Shown: piece by piece, positions 9,277-17,128 of the stretch
How the letters are laid out: every line of letters begins with the position of its first letter
Position numbering within the stretch: position 1 is the first letter of the stretch
Source: Pectobacterium wasabiae CFBP 3304
Lineage (GTDB): Bacteria > Pseudomonadota > Gammaproteobacteria > Enterobacterales > Enterobacteriaceae
Length of the DNA: 64,000 nucleotides
Direction of reading: 5' to 3'
Assembly: GCF_001742185.1 (NCBI RefSeq)
Contig: NZ_CP015750.1
Location: 4,092,001 to 4,156,000, forward strand
Translations under genes and position numbers: made by a program
Notes under the pieces: generated by a model
What the model was told of the DNA's origin: nothing
The model's input: the letters and a program-made list of their open reading frames with translations, nothing else
The model's database searches: none

Positions 9277-9549
9277 CTAGTCCTCGTGATGCGCTATCCA
9301 ACCCACCACTCCGCTGATAAATCCCAAGATAATTGAACTGTAATGAACGGTATCATTACCCACGGTAGAAATGCCTAAAAAAGGGAATTTCTCGGCATGA
9401 TAAGTATAAAAATGAAAAGACATAAAGGCGCAGGAGGCAACGATCCCAAAGAATTTGTGGTAAGTATCTTCAGATGAGGTGAGTTTCTTTATAATAAAGT
9501 AGGTCGGGACGAACATGAGTACTGATAACGTGATGTAAACGGATGTCAT
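9277..9549 (-). CDS. Small three-helix membrane protein, paralogue 1 of 3
   Basis: Not recognised. The 90-residue protein has three predicted membrane segments (about residues 4-20, 33-49 and 70-87). It aligns without gaps to the neighbour at 9673-9948 with 50 of 90 positions identical by hand count, sharing IKK-T-SED, KFFGI, FHFYTYH, PFL, HYSS and ISGVVG. The conserved polar residues (Lys21-Lys22, His46, His51, Lys54, Asn65-Asp66) lie at predicted membrane edges or in loops. No good ribosome-binding site precedes the ATG, and 123 bases containing a terminator separate it from paralogue 2, so it is either separately expressed or decaying. Function unknown. Confidence 0.7.
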   Translation of the reverse strand: MTSVYITLSVLMFVPTYFIIKKLTSSEDTYHKFFGIVASCAFMSFHFYTYHAEKFPFLGISTVGNDTVHYSSIILGFISGVVGWIAHHED

Positions 9550-9632
9550 TATCGCGAGTCTTTTATTTTATTCATGTGTCATCATAATTTCTTATTGCAC
9601 ATGATAAAGTGAATGTAAGGATAGTGATAAAT

Positions 9633-9658
9633 AAAAACACATTCCTCCGTGTGTTTTT
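9633..9658 (-). terminator. Intrinsic terminator after paralogue 2
   Basis: A-rich/T-rich flanked stem AAAAACACA (9633-9641) with TGTGTTTTT (9650-9658), located 14 bases after the stop of the 9673-9948 gene on the minus strand. It should end the transcript carrying paralogues 3 and 2 and isolate paralogue 1. Confidence 0.72.
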
Positions 9659-9672
9659 AACCTGTTGTTTTT

Positions 9673-9948
9673 TTATCTTTTATCTTGATATGCTACGCAT
9701 CCCACAACTCCACTTATAAGTCCAAATATGAATGAACTGTAATGGGCAATATCGTTATCTTCGATAGAGATGGCCAAAAAAGGGATCTTTCCATCATGGT
9801 AGGTGTAAAAATGGAAAAACATCAACAAAAAAGAGATAAGAATGCCAAAAAATTTACGATAAACATCTTCGGATGTGGTGATTTTTTTTATAGCAAGATA
9901 AGCAGGGATGAACATGAATATAGCTGAAAATATATAAAAAAGTTCCAT
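9673..9948 (-). CDS. Small three-helix membrane protein, paralogue 2 of 3
   Basis: Not recognised. 91 residues, same length and layout as its two neighbours: helix at about 4-20, a KKITTSEDVYRKFFG connector, helix at about 33-49 ending in FHFYTYHDGK, a short loop with SIEDND, and a third helix at about 70-87. AAGG lies about a dozen bases before the ATG. Only 14 bp separate it from paralogue 3 upstream, so those two are likely co-transcribed. AT-rich codon use contrasts with neighbouring housekeeping genes. Repeated small membrane proteins of this kind include immunity proteins and toxins, but nothing here decides between them. Confidence 0.75.
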   Translation of the reverse strand: MELFYIFSAIFMFIPAYLAIKKITTSEDVYRKFFGILISFLLMFFHFYTYHDGKIPFLAISIEDNDIAHYSSFIFGLISGVVGCVAYQDKR

Positions 9949-9962
9949 TCCCTTAGCCTTTT

Positions 9963-10235
9963 CTAACTATTGTTATGTGCTATTGCGCAGGTGGTTGCAC
10001 ATAGTAAGGCAAATATAAACGAGCCATAAAGGATAAAGTCATTATCTTTTATGGAGACACCGATGAATGGTATTTTTCCTGCGTGAAAAATGTAAAGGTG
10101 AAAACACATGAAAAGTGTAGCCACTAGAATTGCACAAAATCTAGTATATATAAAGTAAGAGGACGTTAGCTTTTTTACAGCCAGGTATAGTGGGGCAAGA
10201 GTGACGATTGAGGATAAAATATACAACCAAGTCAT
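9963..10235 (-). CDS. Small three-helix membrane protein, paralogue 3 of 3
   Basis: Not recognised. 90 residues, the most diverged copy, but keeping P-Y-AVKKLTSS, FHLYIFHAGKIPF, SIKDND and the third hydrophobic segment. It lacks the SED acidic pair (SSYF instead) and the ISGVVG ending (LLCATTCAIA). It is the first of the three in transcription order and begins 88 bp beyond the 3' end of tRNA-Tyr, same strand, with no clear terminator between, so read-through from the tRNA promoter is possible. GGAA precedes the start. Function unknown. Confidence 0.72.
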   Translation of the reverse strand: MTWLYILSSIVTLAPLYLAVKKLTSSYFIYTRFCAILVATLFMCFHLYIFHAGKIPFIGVSIKDNDFILYGSFIFALLCATTCAIAHNNS

Positions 10236-10323
10236 AATCGTTCCATGATTACTTTTTTTACCTTCCCTAACGGGAATCTGATGCTTTAGCCTTGGGATGT
10301 AATTCAGAGGCGTTACTTTGAAA

Positions 10324-10408
<85 letters not shown>

Positions 10409-10562
10409 ACTGGCCTTGCTGCAAGACGCTTTCGCTTCAAGCGGGGCGCATCATATCAAATGACACGCCCCTGTAAAGTGCTATATATCAAAAATAAATG
10501 TGGTTGCCGTTTTTTTATTCCGTTCGACGCATCCTTATACAAAAAGATGTCCGATCAACCGA

Positions 10563-11411
10563 TTACAGAATAATGGTACGGTTACCGTAGACAAAAACAC
10601 GCTGAGCCAGTACACGATACAGTGCGCGACTGAGGACGTTTTTCTCAACGTCACGACCTGCACGCATCATGTCGTCACCTGAGTAAGTATGGTCAACGTG
10701 AATGACGTCCTGCATGATGATCGGACCTTCATCCAGATTATCGTTAACGTAGTGAGCTGTCGCGCCAATGATTTTTACACCACGTTCGTAAGCCTGATGA
10801 TACGGGCGGGCACCGATAAAGGCAGGTAAGAACGAATGGTGGATGTTGATCACCTGGTTTGGATAATGCTGAACAAATGCAGGTGTCAGGACTCGCATGT
10901 ATTTCGCCAACACGACGTAATCAGGTTTATATTGATCGATCTGCGCGATCATCTGTTGATCGTGCTCTTCGCGCGTTAACCCCTCATGGCTGACCAAATG
11001 GAAGGGGATATCAAACCGCTCGACCAGTGTCTGTAAGGTATCGTGATTACCGATGACGGCAGCGATTTCGACATCCAGGCCGCCATAGGCACTTTTCATC
11101 AACAGATCGCCCAGGCAGTGAGCTTCTTTCGTCACCAAAACCACGATGCGACGGCGGCCCGCGGCGGTTAATTCTCGAGACGAACCTTCGGGAAGCGCAC
11201 TGTCCAAATCAGCTAACAGCGTGGTGTCGTTGAAAATCCCTTCCAACTCGGTCCGCATGAAAAAGCGGCCAGTGCGATGATCGACAAACTCATTGTTTTG
11301 TACGATGTTCAATTCGTGCTTATAACAAATATTCGTAATTTTCGCGATGAGCCCTTTTGCGTCGGGGCAAATGGTTCGTAATACTTTTCTTTGTATATTT
11401 TGGGATTGCAT
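10563..11411 (-). CDS. purU: Formyltetrahydrofolate deformylase
   Basis: Hydrolyses 10-formyl-THF to formate and THF, supplying formate for PurT and balancing one-carbon pools with glycine and methionine. The 282-residue protein has an N-terminal ACT domain (about residues 8-85) and a C-terminal formyltransferase domain with NIHHSFLPAF (catalytic Asn-His) and NLDEGPIIMQ (catalytic Asp). Closely matches E. coli PurU (280), and the tRNA-Tyr/purU/ychJ order is conserved. A glycine riboswitch lies only 2 kb away, but purU itself shows none. Confidence 0.97.
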   Translation of the reverse strand: MQSQNIQRKVLRTICPDAKGLIAKITNICYKHELNIVQNNEFVDHRTGRFFMRTELEGIFNDTTLLADLDSALPEGSSRELTAAGRRRIVVLVTKEAHCLGDLLMKSAYGGLDVEIAAVIGNHDTLQTLVERFDIPFHLVSHEGLTREEHDQQMIAQIDQYKPDYVVLAKYMRVLTPAFVQHYPNQVINIHHSFLPAFIGARPYHQAYERGVKIIGATAHYVNDNLDEGPIIMQDVIHVDHTYSGDDMMRAGRDVEKNVLSRALYRVLAQRVFVYGNRTIIL

Positions 11412-11493
11412 GAGCGTGTAGATCCTGTCCGAAAACTAAAATAACGATCTTATGGTAACGCAGCGGTAGGCCGCGTGGACGACTGCCGGTGTT

Positions 11494-11961
11494 CTATTGT
11501 CCGCAACACTTTTTGTATTTTTTGCCGGAACCACACGGGCAAGGTTCATTTCTGCCTGTCTGCATATGAACGCCGTCTATATAGTACCAGCGATTATGCT
11601 GGCGAAGGAAGCGTGAGCGTTCTCGCATTAATTCTGTTCGCTGGCTGTCGGTTTCCGATAGATAACGTGCGGCGAATTCCACATAGCCCTCGTCAGGCGT
11701 TTTTCCGGGAGACGTTGCCAGTATAGTGAGGCCTAGCCACTGTGAATTTTGACAGCTTGCAGAAATAGACTCACGCCATTTATCGGGTTGGCAATCGGGA
11801 TGCCAAGTAGCGATAAGATAGTCGACATCGTGTTTGACGTAGGCGGTGTAACGCGATCGCATTAACAGAACAGGCTCGGCCGCTGTTGCGGCATGCGTGA
11901 GATAGGGTTGACAGCATGCGTTATACTGCAACCCACTGCAACAGGGGCAAGATTCTGACAC
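11494..11961 (-). CDS. ychJ: YchJ family protein with two SEC-C motifs
   Basis: 155-residue protein of the UPF0225/YchJ family, function not established. It has a cysteine cluster at each end: [13 protein letters not shown] near residues 5-17 and the classical SEC-C motif [14 protein letters not shown] at the C-terminus, both likely to bind zinc. The middle is an NTF2-like fold with [13 protein letters not shown]. Gene order purU-ychJ-rssA is as in E. coli; ychJ and rssA are divergent. Confidence 0.93.
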   Translation of the reverse strand: MSESCPCCSGLQYNACCQPYLTHAATAAEPVLLMRSRYTAYVKHDVDYLIATWHPDCQPDKWRESISASCQNSQWLGLTILATSPGKTPDEGYVEFAARYLSETDSQRTELMRERSRFLRQHNRWYYIDGVHMQTGRNEPCPCGSGKKYKKCCGQ

Positions 11962-12092
11962 AACGTCTCCTGAAGAAAATTTAAGATAAAAACTGATAGA
12001 TAATAAACAGATCCCTATGCGGGATGCCGATATGTTACCTAAGAAACTCTACGTCTAGCAATGTGCGCTAAAATGAAGGGGATGGAGCAATT

Positions 12093-13004
12093 ATGCAACG
12101 GAAAAAGATTGGCATAGCCTTGGGATCTGGGGCTGCGAAAGGATGGGCGCATATTGGGGTGTTTAATGCGTTAACAGAGCTGGGAATCGAGGTTGATGTC
12201 GTCGCGGGTTGTTCTATTGGCGCGCTGGTTGGCGCGGCATATGCGACAAACAATTTGTCCTCAATGGAGCAGTGGGTGAGAGGATTTGGCTACTGGGACG
12301 TGATTCGGTTGATGGATCTTTCCTGGCAGCGTGGCAGTTTGTTGCGTGGCGATCGTGTCTTTAATAGTGTTAAGCATTTGTTACATACAACACAGATTGA
12401 AGACTGTGCTATCAAATATGGCGTGGTGACGACAAATCTCAGCACAGGGCGTGAACTCTGGCTGACAGACGGCGATTTACACCAGGCAATGCGGGCGTCT
12501 TGCAGTATGCCTGGCTTGTTATCCCCCGTTCGATTTAACGATTACTGGCTGGTGGATGGCGCGGTGGTTAATCCTGTTCCCGTTTCTCTGGCGCGGGCAA
12601 TGGGGGCTGATATCGTGATTGCCGTTGATCTCCAGCACGATGCTAGCCTTAATCATCAGGATCTGCTATCGATTAAACCAACGGCGTCAGAGGCTGACAT
12701 TGATATGGAGCATGTTTCGCAAGATTGGCGTAGTAGGATTCGGGAGCGTTTATTAAGAAGCCGACGCCAGTCAGCAGAAAGTTCACCCACGGCAATGGAG
12801 ATAATGAGTACATCGATACAGATTCTGGAAAATCGGTTAAAGATGACGAGAATGGCGGGCGATCCACCTGACGTATTGCTACAGCCGTATTGTCCTCAGA
12901 TCGCTACGTTAGATTTTCACCGGGCGCACGAGGCGATTGAGGCGGGTTATAAAGCAGTAGCAAAGATTCGTGATGAGCTCTTGCCGTTAGCAAAAGAATT
13001 GTAG
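12093..13004 (+). CDS. rssA: Patatin-like protein RssA
   Basis: 303-residue protein of the bacterial patatin/NTE family. The oxyanion-hole loop GSGAAKGWAH starts at residue 11, the nucleophile elbow GCSIG gives Ser41, and the dyad aspartate is Asp155 in VDGAVVNP, so the lipid acyl-hydrolase site is intact. E. coli RssA (301) is of uncertain role; its gene precedes rssB, as here. GGAG lies seven bases before the ATG. A 116-bp gap separates it from rssB. Confidence 0.94.
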   Translation: MQRKKIGIALGSGAAKGWAHIGVFNALTELGIEVDVVAGCSIGALVGAAYATNNLSSMEQWVRGFGYWDVIRLMDLSWQRGSLLRGDRVFNSVKHLLHTTQIEDCAIKYGVVTTNLSTGRELWLTDGDLHQAMRASCSMPGLLSPVRFNDYWLVDGAVVNPVPVSLARAMGADIVIAVDLQHDASLNHQDLLSIKPTASEADIDMEHVSQDWRSRIRERLLRSRRQSAESSPTAMEIMSTSIQILENRLKMTRMAGDPPDVLLQPYCPQIATLDFHRAHEAIEAGYKAVAKIRDELLPLAKEL

Positions 13005-13120
13005 TGAAGAGCGCATGCTGTTAAGAACGCATGCACTTAAGAGCGAATAGTGTGCCGACTATCTGGTGCACTGGCGCTAAAGTAGGTGTGATTATTCGGT
13101 GTTTGAAGTAAGGGGTACTG

Positions 13121-14137
13121 ATGGAACAACCACTAGCGGGTAAGCATATTTTAGTCATTGATGACGAGGCCGTTTTTCGATCTGTGCTCGCTGGTTATCT
13201 GACTTCTCTTGGGGCTTCGGTTCGGGAGGCGATTAATGGATTAGATGCGCTAAGTATTCTTGAACATTACCACCCCGATTTAATGATTTGCGATTTGAAA
13301 ATGCCGATGATGGGAGGGATCGAGTTCCTCGAATGCCTGCGTTTGAGGGATAGCGACACGCCAATACTGGTCATTTCTGCAACCAGTCAGATGGCGGATA
13401 TCGCTAAAGTCTTGCGTCTCGGTGTCCAGGACGTGTTGCTTAAACCTATTCGTGATTACACACGCTTGCGTGATGCTGTGATGTCCTGCCTCTATCCTGA
13501 CATGTTTACCTCACAACTTAATGAGATGGATCAACTGATGCAGGATATGGATTCTCTCAATCAATCACCTGAAGCAATAACCAAACTGCTCGCTCAACTA
13601 CAGCCGCCCGTTCAGCAAACACTTGCTCGCTGCCGCGTTAACTACCGCCAATTGACGACTGCGGAACAACCGGGGCTGGTGTTGGATATCGCCGCGCTTT
13701 CCGAGACTGAATTAGCGTTTTATTGCCTTGATGTCACTCAGGGCGCCAATAATAATGGCACGCTGGCAGCGTTACTGCTTCGGACGTTGTTCAATGGATT
13801 GCTTCAGGAACATTTGGCCGATCAGCAACATCGCTTACCGTATTTGCCGACGTTATTAAAGCAGGTAAATCAATTGCTGCGGCAGGCGAGCCTGGATGGT
13901 CGTTTTCCTTTGCTTGTAGGGTATTACCATCGGCCATTGAAACAACTGATACTGATCTCCGCTGGGCTAAACGCTACGCTAAATGTTAACGAACAACAGG
14001 TCGTATTGAATAGCGGCGTCCCTTTAGGAACGCTTGAGGGAGCCTATCTCAATCAGCTTAATTATCAGTGTGAAACATGGCAATGTCAGATATGGGGCGG
14101 TGGCGGTCGTTTACGACTCATGCTGACGACGGAATAG
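13121..14137 (+). CDS. rssB: RpoS-degradation adaptor, response regulator RssB
   Basis: Adaptor that delivers the stationary-phase sigma factor RpoS to ClpXP. The 338 residues comprise a receiver domain (about 8-120) with acidic pocket IDDE, phospho-acceptor Asp58 in MICDLKMPMMGG and Lys in LLKPI, a linker helix, and a C-terminal PP2C-like domain lacking catalytic metal-binding motifs, as known for RssB. E. coli length is 337. It lies downstream of rssA and upstream of galU in the conserved order. Confidence 0.95.
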   Translation: MEQPLAGKHILVIDDEAVFRSVLAGYLTSLGASVREAINGLDALSILEHYHPDLMICDLKMPMMGGIEFLECLRLRDSDTPILVISATSQMADIAKVLRLGVQDVLLKPIRDYTRLRDAVMSCLYPDMFTSQLNEMDQLMQDMDSLNQSPEAITKLLAQLQPPVQQTLARCRVNYRQLTTAEQPGLVLDIAALSETELAFYCLDVTQGANNNGTLAALLLRTLFNGLLQEHLADQQHRLPYLPTLLKQVNQLLRQASLDGRFPLLVGYYHRPLKQLILISAGLNATLNVNEQQVVLNSGVPLGTLEGAYLNQLNYQCETWQCQIWGGGGRLRLMLTTE

Positions 14138-14343
14138 TCTGATAGCACGAAGCGGGCGTTAGTTTCGGTTAATACCTACTTTTCGGTATTATTTTTTATT
14201 TCCTACTATGTAGGGAGTTATCTTATTTTTATTGAACGGTAACGTTGGGACAAGCGAACCTTTGTTAAAGTCGTTATACTCCATCGGTTATCTTGCTTAG
14301 ATAAATAAAGTTCATTATTTGAACGGTATATAAGAGGCTGTTT

Positions 14344-15255
14344 ATGTCTATTGTGAATAAAAAAGTAAAAAAAGCGGTCATACCGGTTGCTGGATTAGGG
14401 ACGCGTATGCTGCCTGCCACCAAAGCCATTCCTAAAGAAATGCTGCCGTTGGTAGATAAACCGCTGATCCAATATGTTGTTAATGAGTGTATCGCCGCAG
14501 GGATTAATGAAATTATTTTGGTTACACACTCATCGAAGAATTCTATTGAAAACCATTTCGATACCAGTTTTGAACTGGAAGCCATTTTGGAAAAACGTGT
14601 TAAACGTCAGCTATTGGAGGAAATTCAATCCATCTGTCCTAAACACGTTACCATTATGCAAGTACGTCAGGGATTAGCGAAAGGGTTGGGCCATGCTGTA
14701 TTGTGCGCGCACCCGTTAGTTGGGGATGAGCCCGTCGCGGTTATTCTGCCAGATGTGATTATTGATGAATATGAATCCGATCTGAAGAAAGATAACCTGA
14801 GCGAAATGCTGCAACGTTTCTCTACTACAGGTCACAGCCAAATTATGGTTGAGCCAGTTGAAAATGTAAGTAGCTATGGTGTGGTTGATTGCAAAGGTGT
14901 GGAATTAAAAGCAGGGGATAGCGTCCCTATGGTCGGCGTGGTTGAAAAACCTAAAGCTTCCGAAGCACCGTCTAATTTAGCCGTCGTTGGCCGTTATGTG
15001 CTCTCTGCTGATATTTGGCCGCTGTTGGAGAAAACACCGCCGGGCGCAGGTAATGAAATTCAGTTGACCGATGCCATTGCGATGCTGATGGAAAAAGAAA
15101 CGGTAGAAGCGTATCACCTGAAAGGTGTGAGCCATGACTGTGGTAATAAGCTAGGCTATATGCAGGCATTCGTAGAATATGGTTTACGTCATGACGGTTT
15201 AGGCCAGGAGTTCGCGCAATGGTTGCAGGAAACGATTGACGCAGAAGAAAAATAA
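14344..15255 (+). CDS. galU: UTP-glucose-1-phosphate uridylyltransferase
   Basis: Makes UDP-glucose for LPS core, exopolysaccharide, osmoregulated glucans and trehalose. The 303-residue protein has the nucleotidyltransferase signature [20 protein letters not shown] near the N-terminus and the later [23 protein letters not shown] 14344 follows AAGAGG. In the 206-bp leader I see AT-rich sequence but no site I can name. Downstream, GCTCTCTG (15271-15278) pairs with CAGAGAGC (15291-15298), then comes the strong terminator shared with hns. Confidence 0.97.
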   Translation: MSIVNKKVKKAVIPVAGLGTRMLPATKAIPKEMLPLVDKPLIQYVVNECIAAGINEIILVTHSSKNSIENHFDTSFELEAILEKRVKRQLLEEIQSICPKHVTIMQVRQGLAKGLGHAVLCAHPLVGDEPVAVILPDVIIDEYESDLKKDNLSEMLQRFSTTGHSQIMVEPVENVSSYGVVDCKGVELKAGDSVPMVGVVEKPKASEAPSNLAVVGRYVLSADIWPLLEKTPPGAGNEIQLTDAIAMLMEKETVEAYHLKGVSHDCGNKLGYMQAFVEYGLRHDGLGQEFAQWLQETIDAEEK

Positions 15256-15347
15256 CAGAAGGTAATTATTGCTCTCTGTTTACAAAAAAACAGAGAGCAG
15301 CCAAAACGGCAACCATCTGCTTTCTTTTCGTAGTGGTATTATCAAAT

Positions 15348-15377
15348 AAAAACCCCCGATTGCTATCGGGGGTTTTT
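15348..15377. terminator. Bidirectional intrinsic terminator between galU and hns
   Basis: AAAAACCCCCGAT (15348-15360) pairs with ATCGGGGGTTTTT (15365-15377) around a TGCT loop. The A-run and T-run at the two ends give U-tracts in both directions, and it lies between the 3' ends of convergent galU and hns. Confidence 0.93.
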
Positions 15378-15399
15378 AGTATTCGGTGTTTATAGACAA

Positions 15400-15807
15400 T
15401 TACAGCAGGAAATCGTCTAAAGACTTGTTTTGCTCTTCGATTGCTTTTTTGATCACTGCTGGTGTACGCCCTTGACCAGTCCAGGTTTTAACTTCGTTGT
15501 TTTCGTCAGTGTATTGATATTTTGCAGGGCGGGCAGCGCGTTTGCTTTTTCCTGCAACTTTCACTGAACCTAAAGACTGGAATAATTCGTTAGGGTCAAT
15601 ACCATCGGCAATCAGCATCTCGCGATATTGTTGTAATTTACGCGCACGTTCTTCAACTTCAGCCTGAACCTGGCTATCTTCTTCGCGGCGTTCATTAACC
15701 ACGACTTCCAGTTTTTCCAGCATTTCTTCTAAAGTATCCAGGGTACATTCTCTAGCCTGGGCACGCAGAGTACGGATGTTGTTAAGAATTTTTAGTGCTT
15801 CGCTCAT
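15400..15807 (-). CDS. hns: Nucleoid-structuring global repressor H-NS
   Basis: DNA-bridging protein that silences AT-rich and horizontally acquired genes. 135 residues: an N-terminal coiled-coil oligomerisation region (about 1-65, starting [21 protein letters not shown]), a Lys/Arg linker, and a C-terminal DNA-binding domain with the minor-groove hook [14 protein letters not shown]. Length and sequence match enterobacterial H-NS, and the galU-hns-tdk context is conserved, so this is hns rather than the stpA paralogue. Confidence 0.96.
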   Translation of the reverse strand: MSEALKILNNIRTLRAQARECTLDTLEEMLEKLEVVVNERREEDSQVQAEVEERARKLQQYREMLIADGIDPNELFQSLGSVKVAGKSKRAARPAKYQYTDENNEVKTWTGQGRTPAVIKKAIEEQNKSLDDFLL

Positions 15808-16399
15808 TGTGATAATCTCAAATTAATATTATTGGTGGCGTGTAGTGTGATAATAGAGTGCTATTTTCTTTTCTGCAATAGTCAGATTTGTAAGTTTGTT
15901 AAAAAACGTCATTTTTAAAACAGAATTCACATCGTATGTTACATAAATATAAATACTTTCTGGTTATCAAAAAAATACATTTGGTATGCCGTTTTCCTAC
16001 CGCATATGACGGAGAATGGCTTATTGACGTAGCGCCGTTGTTATAAGGGATGTTTATATCTTTTATCATACAGGTTGTCGGTGGTCAGCGAATGGACAAT
16101 CTGTAGTCGAGGAATAGCCCATTGCACAGCGTGAAGACGAGTTGTTACAATAAGCGCTTACAACATGAAGATCATATACTCTAAATAATTCGAGTTTCAG
16201 GCAGGCGGCAAGAGAAGGATAAATTCGTCGGGAACGAATTTGCTCAGCCAACGGTTGACCTCCGGTGAGAGGCAGGTTTGAACGTTGCTTGCAGCGGCCC
16301 CAACGGGGCGAGGCCCACATAAGTGGGCCGAGTAGCGTAGCCAACGCACATGCAACTTGACGTATTACGAGTATATAGCCTGCCTTTTGGAGTAGCTGA
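15808..16399. other. 592-bp non-coding region between hns and tdk
   Basis: Divergent promoter region. The hns-proximal half is AT-rich (runs such as TTAAAAAACG, AAATATAAATAC), as expected for H-NS autoregulation, but I cannot place the promoters exactly. The tdk-proximal part, 16175-16375, is an ERIC-ended repeat listed separately. No credible coding sequence. Confidence 0.6.
16175..16375. repeat. 201-bp ERIC-ended composite repeat
   Basis: Both ends match ERIC termini (TATACTCTAAATAATTCGAG at the left; CAACGCACATGCAACTTGACG with an inverted TATAC end at the right), but the ERIC core is missing. In its place are several small palindromes: AAATTCGTcgggAACGAATTT, GGCCCCaacGGGGC-type and GGCCCACataaGTGGGCC. 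It looks like a distinct interspersed repeat with ERIC ends. It ends 24 bp before the tdk start and would lie in the tdk leader if the promoter is upstream. Confidence 0.75.
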
Positions 16400-17005
16400 G
16401 TGGCTCAACTTTATTTTTATTATTCTGCAATGAACGCAGGGAAATCGACGGCGCTATTGCAGTCATCATATAACTACCAGGAACGCGGGATGCGCACGCT
16501 GGTGTTCACTGCAGAAATAGATAATCGGCACGGTGTGGGGATAGTAAGTTCACGGATCGGTCTTTCTTCTCCGGCATTATTGTTTAATCCGCAGACATCT
16601 TTATTTGGATTGTTGGAGAAAGAGCACCGTACCCAACCCGTAGATTGTATATTAATTGACGAATGTCAATTTTTAACCCGTGAGCAGGTGAGTGAGCTTT
16701 CCGATGTCGTAGACCAATTAGATATCCCGGTATTGTGTTACGGGTTGCGTACTGACTTTCGCGGCGATTTGTTTTCTGGGAGTCACTATTTATTGGCGTG
16801 GGCTGATAAGTTGATCGAGTTAAAAACGGTCTGTCATTGCGGACGTAAAGCTAACTGTGTATTGCGGTTAGATGCGCAGGGTAATGCTGTCCACGAAGGG
16901 GAACAGGTCGTTATTGGCGGTAATGAAAGTTATGTTTCCGTATGCCGTAAGCATTATAAGATTGCGCTGGGATTAACCCGTAAGGAAAGCGAGTTAGATG
17001 GTTAA
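16400..17005 (+). CDS. tdk: Thymidine kinase
   Basis: Salvage enzyme phosphorylating thymidine and deoxyuridine with ATP. The 201-residue type II kinase has a P-loop MNAGKST (residues 11-17), the catalytic Glu88 in IDECQF, the lasso-domain [14 protein letters not shown] and zinc ligands Cys145, Cys147, Cys182 and His185. The start is a GTG at 16400 preceded by TTGGAG, giving the [18 protein letters not shown]-terminus shared with E. coli Tdk (205). Convergent with adhE, with a terminator between. Confidence 0.96.
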   Translation: MAQLYFYYSAMNAGKSTALLQSSYNYQERGMRTLVFTAEIDNRHGVGIVSSRIGLSSPALLFNPQTSLFGLLEKEHRTQPVDCILIDECQFLTREQVSELSDVVDQLDIPVLCYGLRTDFRGDLFSGSHYLLAWADKLIELKTVCHCGRKANCVLRLDAQGNAVHEGEQVVIGGNESYVSVCRKHYKIALGLTRKESELDG

Positions 17006-17065
17006 TAGCCGTATTAATAAACTGGCGTCCTAAGATGCACCTGCGTTAGATCTCCATAACAAAAA

Positions 17066-17090
17066 TACCCAACCCTTAGAGGGTTGGGTA
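17066..17090. terminator. Bidirectional terminator between tdk and adhE
   Basis: Ten-base perfect stem TACCCAACCC (17066-17075) with GGGTTGGGTA (17081-17090). Read toward tdk's own end there is little T-run, but on the minus strand it is followed by TTTTTG, a good intrinsic terminator for adhE. Confidence 0.8.
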
Positions 17091-17128
17091 TAACAAAGAG
17101 ATAGCCTAAGGCGGTAATTGCCGGAGCG

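Noticed and set aside
10250..10275. Terminator between tRNA-Tyr and the small membrane genes
   Set aside because: The TTCCC/GGGAA stem is short and on the minus strand is followed by an A-run rather than a U-run.
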